Assembly (NCBI GenBank): GCA_028564705.1 | Contig: JAPXFQ010001391.1 | Coordinates: 496,001 to 560,000 of the forward strand | Origin: Apricaphanius iberus | Lineage: Eukaryota; Chordata; Actinopteri; Cyprinodontiformes; Aphaniidae | Direction of reading: 5' to 3' | DNA: 64,000 bases | Shown here: piece after piece, positions 24,178 to 35,331 of the stretch | Layout: each line of letters begins with the position of its first letter | Position numbering within the stretch: position 1 is the stretch's first letter | The notes under the pieces: model-generated | Database searches by the model: none | Seen by the model: only the letters and a program-made list of their open reading frames with translations | Told to the model about the DNA's origin: nothing | Position numbers and translations under genes: made by a program

Positions 24178-24657
24178 CAGGGGCGTTGCCTGGACATGAA
24201 AAAAATTGAGGGCTGAGCCCACATCCTCATAGAGGAATCTGGGGGAACCTATGAAGTAAAAAGGCTTTTTTGAAAGCTTTTTTGAGCATTGTGGCACCAT
24301 GTTCAAAGTCAAATACCGCCATATGTATTTCAAAATGTATTTATTTAAAAACTTAAAGGTAAAGCGGAGGGTTTTTCAGAATTTCAGGGAAGAACTGCCC
24401 TTTCCACTTTTTTGAAAAAAAAAATGCATGCACAACAGTGAATCTTTCCTGGAAAGTTACAATATAGACATAGATAACTACTTCTAGCAGTAATCTGAAA
24501 TACATTTCTCCAAATAGTATGCCAAACTAGTCTACCTGTTGAGTATTAACCCACCCCTGTTTTATTACAGCCCTGGTTTTATTTTAGTGTGACATCCTCA
24601 CTTATGATCACTGACTCACATTTAATCCTCTTTAGAAACTTCCTAGATACACCCTTA
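24178..24657. mobile_element. hAT-like MITE, decayed
   Basis: The left end CAGGGGCGTTGCCTGGA pairs with a right end TCCTAGATACACCCTTA, a mutated reverse complement of the same TIR. The same terminus occurs alone at about 58716-58735 (CCTGGATACGCCCCTG). CAGGGGCG ends suit the hAT superfamily. The 8-bp flanks do not match, so integrity of the pair is uncertain. Confidence 0.4.
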
Positions 24658-26135
24658 CTTAATAAAGTATTGTTAGGCTTACCTATAATCATCTTGAATA
24701 TGACACACTGAATTAAACTCACTTATGCTTAAACACAGGGGGTCTGAATTGCATTAATAAATACAATTGTTGATTCAAAATCTTGGAAAAGATTTTGTTT
24801 CTTTCTGTTGAAAAATCTCCCCATACCTAAAGACTATGAAAATGTTTTGACTATATTTCACCATGGTGCGAACAGCTGAGTGGATTGTGACACAGATGTG
24901 TGAGCAAAGCTCCATTTTTTAGAAACATAATCAGATAATTAAATACAAAAATAAAATACAAGCAAGCCTGTTTTAGAGCTTTGTGCAGAAAGTCCTGGTG
25001 CTGCAAAAAGCAAGCCACCATTTATTGGCGAAAGAGAAAGCTTGTAATGAGAACTTTGGGGATGAGGAGCTGTTGCGATCAATAGCGAGACAGACAGATG
25101 AAAAACCTGTTTTTTATAATTTTTTAAGATGAAGCATGTCAGTCAACATGTCCGACAATTTTAAGTTTTTCACTTGTCAAGTTTGACATTGATCAGTAAT
25201 GTCCAACTGAAACATTTTCGCAAACACTGCTGTTGGGAATGATCTACTTAATGTTAATTTAATCTCAAAGACATACGGCATTTAAATTAATTGTTTGCTT
25301 ACCTGTATTTTGTTTTGGCCCAGAGCCTTGCGGCCCACTGCCAGCCAACAAAACTAAAGAATTGCCCCACTTATTTATGTCAAGAAAAGAAAAAAATCTG
25401 TTGTCCGTTCTCTGTCAGAAACGTTTCAAATAAGAGTTTAGATTAAACAATGGGATGTAAGCCAATAACGCACAAAGGATTCCCCTTTCTGTGCAAATCC
25501 TCTCTGATCGGTCATATAGTGATCGGATGCATTCACTGAAGCCAGGAATTTACAAAACTGCCTTCTTTGTTAACGTCATAAAGCGCTCAGTCAATGTAAA
25601 CTTGCTGCTTCTGGGGTGAAAAAACACTTTTGGGGCTTGATGAGAAAAGTTTGGTGCTAGAGGCAGGACTGACCAGGCCAGGCACACCACTTGATGGGCT
25701 AACGCTGCTCTTCAATTTCCCCAAGCGATATCTACCCCGATATAACAGTGATGTATAAAATTATGCTTTAAACATACTACACGGGCAGCAGTGATTGACA
25801 AACAGGTGCCCCTGTGGAAAGCAGAGCATCTTGTTCAGGAAACCATCGAAAGCCAGGAGAAGACAATAAAACTTGTTGAGTTATGCTATTACATGCAGAT
25901 AATTTCAGCAAAATGATGACTAGTTATTACATGACAATATGTCATGTTAGGTTAGTTAACAATACTAATATCGCCTACTTTATATCCCTTACTAGTCAGT
26001 TCATAAACCCTGTTTTATTTTGGTGCAGAACTTGAGCGCACTATTGCTTTCCACATATCTAAAAGACATCTTTAGTGTCAAAAAAGACAAAGCAGGTCTG
26101 GGAAGGTCTGCATGGGTGAAAAGAATTAAGGTGAT
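24658..26135. other. Stretch without recognised genes
   Basis: No coding pattern or repeat terminus recognised. Confidence 0.35.
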
Positions 26136-26138
26136 TTA

Positions 26139-26743
26139 GGCCGTTTTCACATGTGTGGCCGTACCAGAAAACGGCCAGAGAAAATGCTAATTTTTTCTGT
26201 TCACATGTCACGGATCTCTGCCCGTATTGCGATCCAGTCTTTTACTACAAATAAACAGCAGGTGGCGGTATACAAATAAGTCTTAGTTCTCCAACAAACA
26301 AGGGAGTGAGAAGTACCGACGTCATAAAACGAGCGACAGCCTAGAATGTAAACAAACTGGTCTACTGGTCAGCTGCTACCTGAAGCCATCTACAGGGTGA
26401 GTGTTGTAGTAAACCCGCCGTTTTGTAACCTGCTGTGTTGCTGTGGGATGCTTGAATCGCGTTGTTTTGGTATTTGTATGGTCGCGAGGTGATTCTGTAA
26501 TTTCGGCCGGCGGTGTCGTCATTTCCGCATGGAGCGCGTCTATTGTCTTGAGTACGGCCAGAGTACGGGTTGTGTTCACATGATACGTGGCCGCTCGTAC
26601 CTGGACTCGGATACTACCTCCAAGGCAGGTCTCTCTGGCCGTATTCTGGCACGGTACAGTCTGTGTTCACATGGTACGAAATAAGTGGATTTTGACCAAA
26701 TACCGTACCCGAGTACGGACTCCCGTACCATGTGAAAGCGCCC
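26139..26743. mobile_element. PIF/Harbinger-type MITE (family D), monomer
   Basis: A 605-bp element with ends GGCCGTTTTCACATG and CATGTGAAAGCGCCC, flanked by TTA at 26136-26138 and 26744-26746. It is nearly identical to the left arm of the 11.4-kb dimer; I see only a handful of differences over ~580 bases. Both insertions therefore look recent, or recently converted. Interior features include an ACGTCA half-site (about 26319) and a GGGTGAGTG donor-like sequence (about 26395). No transposase. Confidence 0.8.
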
Positions 26744-26746
26744 TTA

Positions 26747-27297
26747 GAAAAAATATAAATTCCACAAAAAGGACTTTAAGTCTACTTTCCACTGCTACAA
26801 ATCACAGGTCTATTTCAAAAATGTTCCTTTCCGCATTTTCATATCTTCATTACCATAATAAAAAAAATCTGAGTCAATGAGGAGAAATAAGACCAGAGAC
26901 AAGCAGCACAGAGGACAGGGTCTTCACAAGTAAGGAGAGATTAGAAGTTGCTTAGTGAACCCCACCCACTGTTATTTAATTATTAAATTTAGTAATTAAA
27001 GGAACAGCTCAAAAAATGTCTTTAATAGCACTGTCCCTTATCAATATCAAACTGGAACTAATTGGATCAGAGCGGATTTAGATCATCGATTCTAACTCTT
27101 GAGAATCCAAATCAAATTAAATCTTTAAATCTGAATCAAAACCAAGCTCTGGTCAATTTGATAACCTGTAAAAAACCTTTAATCTGAAGAGGTGACTCCA
27201 ATAATTTTTGTAGCAAAACTGTGGAAGCCTTTGACTGAAAACACTCTTGTTGTAGGATGGTCCCATAAAGAGGATGTTTAGGTTTTCCAATATCAAT
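26747..27297. other. AT-rich spacer
   Basis: Nothing recognised between the MITE and the SINE. Confidence 0.35.
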
Positions 27298-27827
27298 AAG
27301 AAACGCTCAGCTTGGGGGCATGGTGGCGCAGCTGGTAGCACAGCTCGCCTCACAGGTCCTGGGTTCGATTCCCGCCGGGGGTGCTGAGGGTGTGTCTGTT
27401 CCTCCACATCATCAGCACCCACACCCTGGGTGGGGTTGGCGAAAGGGCCTTTCTGTGTGGAGTTTGCATGTTCTCCCCGTGTTCCCTTGGGTAGCTCATA
27501 TAAGCTACTCTCACAAAAAAAATGCACCAGTCCTGGGCTATACACTGCTTCCTCCTGGCAGGCCGGGGTGCCCGATGGGGTGGGAAGGATCTGGCTGGAT
27601 TCTTTCACGCGCTACGTCCAGCTGGGGAAAACCTGCCCTGTCGGGTGAAAAAGAAGGGTCTACTCACTCCTCAACCAAAGAAGGAGGCTTGAACTCAGTG
27701 CAGGGCCCTCCCGGGGTTTGCAGGGGAAGAGCGATGCCCAGGACTGTACATAGGTAGGAGCACTGGGTGAAAAAATGGGAAAAAATGTGGGAAAAAAAAC
27801 ATTTAAAAAAAAAGAAACGGTCAGCTT
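27298..27827 (+). mobile_element. tRNA-derived SINE with target-site duplications
   Basis: The head (27314-27375) has an A-box-like GTGGCGCAGCTGGTAG and a B box GGGTTCGATTCCC. A body with the conserved fish segment TGTGGAGTTTGCATGTTCTC (about 27459) follows, and it ends in an A-rich tail (27766-27811). It is bracketed by a 16-bp duplication, 27298-27313 and 27812-27827, differing at one base (AAGAAACG, then C or G, then TCAGCTT). Well-preserved boxes and duplication suggest a fairly recent insertion by LINE-encoded machinery. The tRNA of origin was not determined. Confidence 0.85.
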
Positions 27828-30800
27828 TACATACAGAAAATGTTAATCAGGTAGTTTGTCTTAGAAACTGGCTAAAAGATAAATAGGGCCATGCGTGAAT
27901 GTGATTGTGAAATTCAAACCAAAAGTTCTATTGATCTCTCCTTTATTTCATTAAATAAACAGCGGCATCCGGATTTGTCCTTTTGCACCGGAAATTTTTG
28001 TTTTTTAGTCAATGTCTGGAATGTAATTAATTTGAATAAAAAGTTTTAGCGTTTGACAGCTAAATAATTATATAATATTACGAGAATTTAATCCAAAGAA
28101 AAAAAGATTTTAAAAGAAATCCACAGCAAATGTAATCTTTTGGATTCAATATTTGCTTTTAAAAATCACTGAAGGTGGTTGTTGTGCGATGGTCCCGCTC
28201 TGGAAAAATAATATTTAAAATAAAATGTAATAACGGATTAACAAAATTCACATTATAGTCGCATAGATGGACCTAAGTTCAAAACGTCATGTGAGACAGT
28301 GAAATGAGTGCCAAAGGAAGAGATAATATGCAATTAAAAAGTGTGCAGTGTATAGAAGGAGTGGATATCAGATAAGGAGAGTAGAAATGATGCTGATGAC
28401 AATTCGTCTTTGCTGTTATCTCTCACCTCAGCGCTAGCTCTTACCTGCAGGAAGCAGCAACTTCCTGCTGCTTATGAGAGCCTGGTAGAGCTAATTAAAA
28501 GCAGTTTGTTTTATAGATGTGGGCTAATTGACTCGGCTAGATTGCTCGATCACTTAGTTCATGCCTTCCATATTTTCTTTTCATATCTTGCACTGCAGCT
28601 GCCTGACCCACATCGCTTTCTCTATTGCTGTTTAAAATGAGGAGAGGATTTGTTCCGATGACTAATTAGTGCTCCTCTCCATCACTCTTCATCTACCTTG
28701 TTCAGAACTATATCGTTGCCCTAGAGATCTGGTTTTGCCAGTTTCTTCTTCCTGACCCCATCTTCTCATTATTTGAACCCCCCTCCCCATGCTTCCTCTA
28801 CTCACTACTCAATCTTGCCCCCTCTATCACTGTCATTCCCTGCCTTTGTCCCTCTTTCTCTACCTCACCACTATACCTCCTTCACCACCTCTTCCTCTCC
28901 TCCTCTGTCCTTTCCCAGTGAGTTAATTAGGCTCATCTCTGGCACCCTGTACCAAAATCCGTACCCACAGGGCCAGTCGCAAAACTCTGCTCGTGATTGG
29001 AGAGGAGGGTCTATTTATAGAAGACAACGGAAATAAGTGAAGAAGAGTGGAGGAGAGGCTTGGTTGAAGGTCATCTGGTTCTCTCTGTTTGAGCACATCT
29101 CAAGGAGTGGAAATGAAGTACATACAAAACTAAAAGAAGAGGAGACACAAAGCAAGCAATTATTTTTGGAAGCCTTAATTGAGCATAATTGTGCTGTTCC
29201 TTTTGCATGCAATGCAGTGTATTTACTTTGCCTCTAGCACATCCCATTGTATGTTTTAGAAACAAATTTTTTTTAATGAGATGAACCATGTATACTATGG
29301 CTGCACGCACAAATACCTTATGACTCATTTTTAGGAAACCCTCCATAACAAAGCGGCACAAGGTTTGTGATCTGTTTTTTTGCAGTCGCATAGCACTATT
29401 GTTTATTTGATTTAAGTTGGCAAAATAAAGACCTGTGTGAGCAGATTAGTTGACCCAAAACTTACACCTTTGTTGTTGTGCTTTTTGTAGCAAAAAAGAA
29501 TGAAAGAATGTAAGTTGTCAGAAAAAAAGAAAATAAAAACTCAAACTATGAAGATGGAGGGGGCCTTTGAGGGGTGTGGGGTCCTAGGAGGTTGGCATAA
29601 GGAATAAAAACCTGACTTCTGCCAGGTGACCCTGAGGTCATCCCAAAGAGGCTGACCCCTAGCTGGCATTGTTTGCAGCAAAGGCACCTCAAGGCATTGT
29701 CAAAAGGCACACCATAGTAGCATATTAGGGTAAAATTCCCAGCATGGTGTTTCTTATGAATACGCCATGGCAGCATGGCCAAGTGGGAATATATTCATTC
29801 TGGCATGCTTGATGGTAATGTTGCAATATTGCCAAAAATGCTGGACTTATGACTGAAAATCATGCTTGGCACAACAGAGGGATGTCAGGAGGATGTGTGG
29901 AATGTGCCCTGAGCCAAGCGGCGACATTTAAAATGCAAGAAAGCATGGGGAGTTTATATAGTGTTTGTAAACTATATCCGTTGAAACAGCGAAGCTGAGC
30001 TGAAGACCAGATCACCAGACAGTTCCCAGGGACTATGAAGGACAGCCACCTTTTGGAGCAACTGACAAAAAGACTTGAGGAGCAAGGCTTCAATCGAGGT
30101 AAAAAAAAAGTTACGTTCAGTCTAATCTGTCTGTTTACCATGGACTCTTCTAAAGTCCATGCCCAGACACCCCCCCATCCAACATCACATAATCTTTTGT
30201 GAAAAGCACCTGATCACATTGTCGCAACAGACTGAACACTTATGAATTACCAAATGGTTCACTGATGGATGCCTTTTGAAACAGCTTTCAGACGGCCCTG
30301 TTGAAATGACTGTGGCTTTGACAGGAGACTTGTGAAAGGTGACCAGGAGATTGGCTGCAAAGAAGCCCTGGAAGCAGGTGGCAGGAAGATGATGGGGGTT
30401 GGGGGTAGAAGAGAATGGAGCTTGTAGGTGAGACAGAGGTCATTTATGAAATATCTCTGCAGTCTGTTGGTTCAAATCCCGCTCCAATAAATTCAATAAG
30501 CCTAGAGAAGGAAGGCGAGAAGTTCCACTTTTTATTAGCTCTCCTCAAAAAGCTCTGCTGGGTCCAGGTGACTGCTTCTTTATGTCCTGATTGAGGGTTA
30601 AGACATGACCCAAGTGAAGAGAATGACTTGCAAAGAGCTGAAATCTTACTGATGAACAACAAAAGCACAAGGAGACATGACTCTGTTCTTTAATAAATAA
30701 ATCCAAATGCACAAAGAACACATAATAAGAATAAACTAAGGAACTAAATACAAAGGACTGCCCTGAATACACCAAGAGGTTTTAAACAACAACAAAGCAG

Positions 30801-32150
30801 TCAGAAGTTATCAAAACACAAAACACCCAAGAATCATAACAGACATAGCCTGTGTGAGAGTAAGACTATAACAGTGTATATAAGAGAGTATGACAGTTTG
30901 TGAAAGAATATGTTAAGACCAAAAACTGTCTCTCATATTGCAGTAAACACTAAAATAGATATGTTGGGTAAAGATGGGAAAGGATCTTAAAAAATTACCT
31001 TTTCATAGCTGGAAAGAATATTACTATGAACCATCCAGTAAAGTGGTAATGATTTTTAGGTTCAGGTATGTTGAGAAAAAAGTAGAAGCATGGATTTCAG
31101 AAAAGCAAAATGCCAACGTTTTATTACAGTGACTCATTTGACTGCAGGCACATGTGAATTATGAGAGGAATTAGTACGAGACCGCATACAGAATTAAATG
31201 TCATCCACTTGACCAATCAGTGTTAAGCTGAATAAGGTTACATTTCCTGATCATTATCACTCTGGCAGCCTTTACAAAGGGCTCCCACTGTAAGTATTTT
31301 TACTTGTACTGATTATTGTCATTTCATTGATACAAATCATTTTAATTTTAAATATCCACAGTACAATGACAACTATATTTATTTGATAAACCCAGATTTC
31401 CTTTTACTGTTACACTCCTAAATAAAATCTAGTGAAATCTGTTGTCACCTATTTAGTAAATGGAGTCAACCTCTGTGTTATTTATCCTAAGTAATAAAAA
31501 GTCTGTGGCAATAGGTTCTGGTTCAAAAATAGTCAGTAGTTACAGATTTCCAAATCTATAGAGGCTGAAATTGTCTTAGCTCAAGCTCAGTCAGACTGAC
31601 TGGAGATTTGGAGAACTTCCATTTTACATTTTTCTAATGTTTCCAATTTTCCATAAAAGCCATTTGTGGAGTGCCACAATAGTTGAGGTCCTATCTCAGA
31701 CATAGTTGTAAATATATTCTTTGTGTTATTAGTTTTAAAGTTTAATCAAAAAACAAGCATAACCACGAACTACATTTGTGAATTTGCCTTTGGCTGTATA
31801 CCCTGTCTATGAAACAACTGTTTCTTTTAGATGTAACTTATTTTATGTAGTGTTCCTGCACAAATACATTAAAAATAAATAATTATAGATAACTAATATT
31901 TGTGCTGGGGACAGATTCATCCACCAGAGTGGGGAATTCTGTGTTTCAGAGCTGGGCCTTTTGGCTGCTTGGCTAAGCGTTCTGTTGGGCTATACGTTTT
32001 CAATTTTTGGGATGATCGCTTTAACAGTGCTCTGTGGAATAAGTTTGGGATGCTCATTTGTAACCTAATCCTGCTTTTTCTCCACAGCTTTCTCCCTGAC
32101 ATGTCTGCTATCTTCCTTGGTCTTCATGTTGCTCTTTGTACACTACACTA
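27828..32150. other. Long stretch without recognised genes
   Basis: Most of this looks unique. About 28400-28660 has balanced composition and TAATTAAAA/CTAATTGAC sites, and is a candidate noncoding element. About 30555-30850 resembles the low-complexity terminal sequence at 57000-57460 (for example 'gacccaagtgaagag' and 'acccaagaatcataacag') and is probably a decayed non-autonomous repeat. No gene was recognised. Confidence 0.3.
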
Positions 32151-32185
32151 CACTGTAAGAAATAAAGGTATCGAAGGGGTACATT

Positions 32186-33334
32186 CAATTCAATTCAATT
32201 CAGTTTATTTATATAGCGCCATTTCACAACAGATGTCATCTCAAGGCACTTTACAAAAAGAGTTATTACAATACAATGTTTAGTGTAGAAATTACAGAAC
32301 CACAGAAGATTGCGTCGTGGAATTCTCAGCAATCCCTCATACTGAGCAAGCATGCAGCGACAGTGGGAAGGAAAAACTCCCTTTTAACAGGAAGAAACCT
32401 CCGGCAGAACCAGGCTCAGCACAAGCGGTTATCTGCCGCGACCGTCTGTGGCTTGGAGAATACACAACAGAGACACAGAAAGAGCAACAGAACCGATGCA
32501 CAAGTTTGTTGCAGGACGTGGAGAATTTTCCGTCACTGCAATGCCATCTTAGTCAGGGTCGTCAAGCAGGGCTAATCCGGAGCACCTACTATAATAGAAA
32601 ACAGGTTAGTGCTTGAATTGACAGCACATCATGCAGTTGGGGAGAAGTAGGAGAGAAAGTAGTCACAGACCCTAATAATGTCCTCCAACAGCCTAGCCTA
32701 AAGCAGCATAGCTACTAACATTAACCTGTCTCCTAGCTACTAGGAGACCTGGCTACCAACACTCTGTCTTAGTCCTCCTGACCCGTGGACGGTGTAGGGC
32801 CGGTAACGGCCCCCGTCATGCCGGGGTCTTCTCGGAGTCGGGTTGTTTGAGAATGCAGCCCAAAGTGGGTGGTAAACTCCATCTAAGGCTAAATACCGGC
32901 ACGAGACCGATAGTCGACAACTATCTTAAGGAAAAATAGACAGAACTGAGAGGACAGAGTTGAAGAGGGCGAGAAACGTTTAAGAGATAAACGGGTGGGG
33001 TCCGCACAGTCTGCCCAGGGGATTCAACCCGGCAGGTAATGGGCGGCCGCACTGTGCGGGAGGATCCCCTTGAGGGACCTCTCTCCGGCGCTGGCTGGCC
33101 CCTGTGGGGCGCATTTCTTCCGCGGCGGTAAGCCGCGACCGGCTCCGGATCTTTACCTGGCTTACATTAATCTATCTCTACCTAGCTACTCTACCTCTTC
33201 CTATCTCTTCCTAACTTTTGACACTCTGCCTGACTACTAACATTAACCTGTCTCTTCCTATCTACCTGTCTGACCTGACTCTAACTACCTATAAACATAT
33301 CTCTAACTGTAAGCTTTGTCAAAGAGGAAAGCTT
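32186..33334 (-). mobile_element. L2-like repeat 3' region, interrupted by 28S rRNA sequence
   Basis: The plus strand starts with CAATTCAATTCAATTC, then TTTATTTATATAGCGCC and AAGGCACTTTACAAAAAG, the inverted 3' end of a fish L2-like element. It continues into the widespread block 'ggaaggaaaaactcccttt', 'aacaggaagaaacctcc' and 'gcagaaccaggctcag', and ends with CTCTAACTGTAAGCTTTGTC near 33303. Family name and autonomous source are uncertain. The 28S piece at about 32775-33150 interrupts it. Confidence 0.6.
32775..33150 (+). rRNA. 28S rRNA fragment, retroposed pseudogene
   Basis: The run CGTGGACGGTGTAGGGCCGG, CCCCGTCATGCCGGGG, TTCTCGGAGTCGGGTTGTTT, GCAGCCCAAAGTGGGTGG, TAAACTCCATCTAAGGCTAA, ATACCGGCACGAGACCGATA, AACGGGTGGGGTCCGC, GATTCAACCCGGC and CCGCGGCGGTAAGCCGCGAC follows the 5' domain of eukaryotic 28S rRNA in order and orientation. 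That covers the core before the D2 expansion plus part of D2. Deletions and substitutions around 32915-32990 (the segment after GATAGTCGACAA) show it is not a functional rDNA copy. A 21-bp perfect direct repeat (32712-32732 and 33234-33254) and an ACCTGGCT repeat (32747-32754, 33155-33162) bracket it; either could be a target duplication. Confidence 0.85.
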
Positions 33335-34669
33335 CAGTGATGTCGGTAATGATTTACTCCTAATATGACCACTTTTTTGATAACGACTAATCTAACGCAT
33401 TACTATTTCCACACACGTAATAAGATTAAAGTTACTTGTTCGAGCCACTATGCATTACTATTTTTGTAATTTTCTTAAGCAAAAAGATATATTTGGTACA
33501 TGGCAGCAAAAGCATTAAGCCTAGTTTATGCTTCTGCGTTTGGAAGGAGACGGATAGACGCAACACCATTATCCGTCAATGCAAGGGATCTCCGTCACCT
33601 ACACAAGAATGCACAGAGTAGAGGCCAAGATTTTAATCAATCTGACCAATCTCTGATCTGACAAATCTGACCAATCTCTGAAACTGACCAATCTCTGATA
33701 TGATTGGTCAGTTTCAGTAACAGCCAGAGATTGCTTCACCAGAACTGGGTTCTATAGTCGCTGTAATCAGTAGTTAATGCAGCGTTTGGCCACTATATGC
33801 TTTATATTGAAAGAATAACTTATCTAATCTGTTCCTTTGGCGATTTTGAACACAATTAGGTGTAGGAAAACAACAAAAAACGGCTGCTGTGTTTTGTTTC
33901 CATGTGTTTCTAAGGTATTCTATAATCTGCACTTCTAGTAAAAATCTTTACAGCTTAATCAAGACTTAGTTTCTGTCATTCATTGCTCCTTGAAGAAGAA
34001 ATGCATTCACAAGCCTAGAAAAAAACAGAAGCGGCGCTGTGTGATAGTAGGCAGAGACGGCCTGAAAACTTAGCACTCCCTGCTGTCCTGGTCGAGCAAC
34101 GCTGAAAAAACAATAGAGAATGGAGTGGAAGAGCAAGGTACTATAAACGGAAAACGTCTCCGTCAATATGTCTGCGTCTGAGTGCAAATTTGCCGTCAGA
34201 GAAGCATAAACTAGGCTTTAGGAAAACAAGCAATAATAGTGGTAAATATGGTTTTACATACCTTCAACAACACTGCTGCTGTCTTTTTCTGTTGCAATTT
34301 GAAACAGCTGATTATCTCCTTTATGGTTGACATGTTAGCTTTTCCCAGAGTCTGAGGTTTTCTACTCTGTAACTGCCCCCTAGTGGAACTCTCCAGTAGT
34401 ACATGCCCAAGACACGTCTTGTTGCTTCATAGTTACTGGTGTCAACGTGAGGTTAAAAAACAAGTATATTTCTGGCCTTAGCCTACTGTTAAAACGTATT
34501 TCCAATAGAGAGAGTGTTGGAAAAACTGGTTATTGTTTCTACGTTAAGGCAGTGGGAAGTGCTAATGGCAGCTGCTGAAAGTAACTAATAAAGTAACTTG
34601 TAATCTAACTAAGTAGTAATCAGTAGTCACTAATCATATGACTTTTTCAAAGTAACTGAGGCAACACTG
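33335..34669. mobile_element. hAT-type element, decayed, hosting a MITE
   Basis: The left end CAGTGATGTCGGTAAT and the right end, read inward as CAGTGTTGCCTCAGTTAC, resemble a hAT TIR. The interior has the repetitive 'taacgcattactatt' and 'aagtaactaataaagtaac' style of fish hAT MITEs. GGTACATT lies immediately after the right end (34670-34677) and again at 32178-32185, an 8-bp duplication as expected for hAT. The L2-like block sits between the left copy and the left TIR. No transposase was recognised. Confidence 0.5.
33518..34217. mobile_element. PIF/Harbinger-type MITE (family E)
   Basis: A 700-bp element with ends AGCCTAGTTTATGCTTCTG and AAGCATAAACTAGGCT, flanked by TTA at 33515-33517 and 34218-34220. 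The interior has ACCAATCTCTGA-type short tandem units around 33645-33695. It also has a perfect 16-bp hairpin (33678-33693 with 33702-33717) carrying a GATTGGTCAG CCAAT-type motif. No protein is encoded. Confidence 0.75.
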
Positions 34670-34811
34670 GGTACATTACGGTGCAGCAAGGAACAAAACT
34701 AACATTAACATAGTCAGGACAAATAATGGACCTCATGGTAGCTATCTGTCCCTTTTTCATTGTCTTAAACATACATGCAGGTACTAAAAAGTACATTTTT
34801 GTGACTTTGAT

Positions 34812-35245
34812 TGTTCTTGACTGGCCCAGCCAGAGCCCTGCCCTAAACCCAATTCAGCATCTATGGAGAGACTTGAATATGGGTTTCCACCAACATTCAC
34901 CATCCAGCCTGATAGAACTAGAGACAATCAGAGGATCCTCAAACCCAGGTGTGAAAATCTTGTTGCATCATTCTCAAGAAGACTCATGGTTTTCCTAGCT
35001 CAAAGGGTGCTTCTACTCAATACTGAGCAAAGGGTCTGAATACTTATGACCATGTGATAGACTTTCAGTTATTCTTTTTTAATAAATTAGCCAAAAATTC
35101 TAAATTTTTGTTTTTTTTTGTCAAGATGGAGTGCTTAGTTCACATTAATGGGAAATATTTTTTGTAATTCTTATTTTAGCAAATGGCTGTAATGAAACAA
35201 ACAGTGAAAATTTTAATGGGGTCTGAATACATTCTGCACCAACTG
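34812..35245 (+). mobile_element. Tc1-like transposon 3' end
   Basis: The plus strand reads LDWPSQSPALNPIQHLWRDL (about 34827-34885), the block holding the third catalytic acid of DDE/D transposases, though here E is replaced by Q (PIQHLW for PIEHLW). FHQHSPSSLIELE follows, then a short deletion and GVKILLHHSQED. The 3' UTR has the typical 'aagggtctgaatacttatg' and ends 'gggtctgaatac' then CACCAACTG before TA (35246-35247). The 5' half is missing. Confidence 0.8.
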
Positions 35246-35331
35246 TAGGTACCTACGGTTGAGGGTACCACCCCAGTGACAAGACACTGTACCCCTAAAA
35301 GTTCAATTCTGTACTTTAATTTCTGAGGGTG

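Larger units (their letters stand above)
32151..35331. mobile_element. Outer TA-flanked MITE carrying nested insertions
   Basis: The left end CACTGTAAGAAATAAAGGTA (32151) pairs with the right end, whose inward reading is CACCCTCAGAAATTAAAGTA (35331). TA borders both ends (32149-32150 and 35332-35333), as in Tc1/mariner-type elements. Only 32151-32185, 34678 to about 34811 and 35246-35331 belong to it; together they form one short GGTAC-rich MITE. The rest is inserted: a hAT-type element with an L2-like block at 32186-34669, and a Tc1 end at 34812-35245. Confidence 0.6.

Noticed and set aside
27314..27375. A tRNA gene, from strong A- and B-box sequences
   Set aside because: The sequence runs on into a SINE body and A-rich tail between target duplications, so it is a SINE head, not a tRNA gene.
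27153..27757. Long overlapping frames on both strands
   Set aside because: They are translations of the SINE and its flanks.
30440..30495. A tRNA-like B box (GGTTCAAATCCCGC)
   Set aside because: No A box, D arm or acceptor pairing was found at the right spacing, and no SINE body follows.
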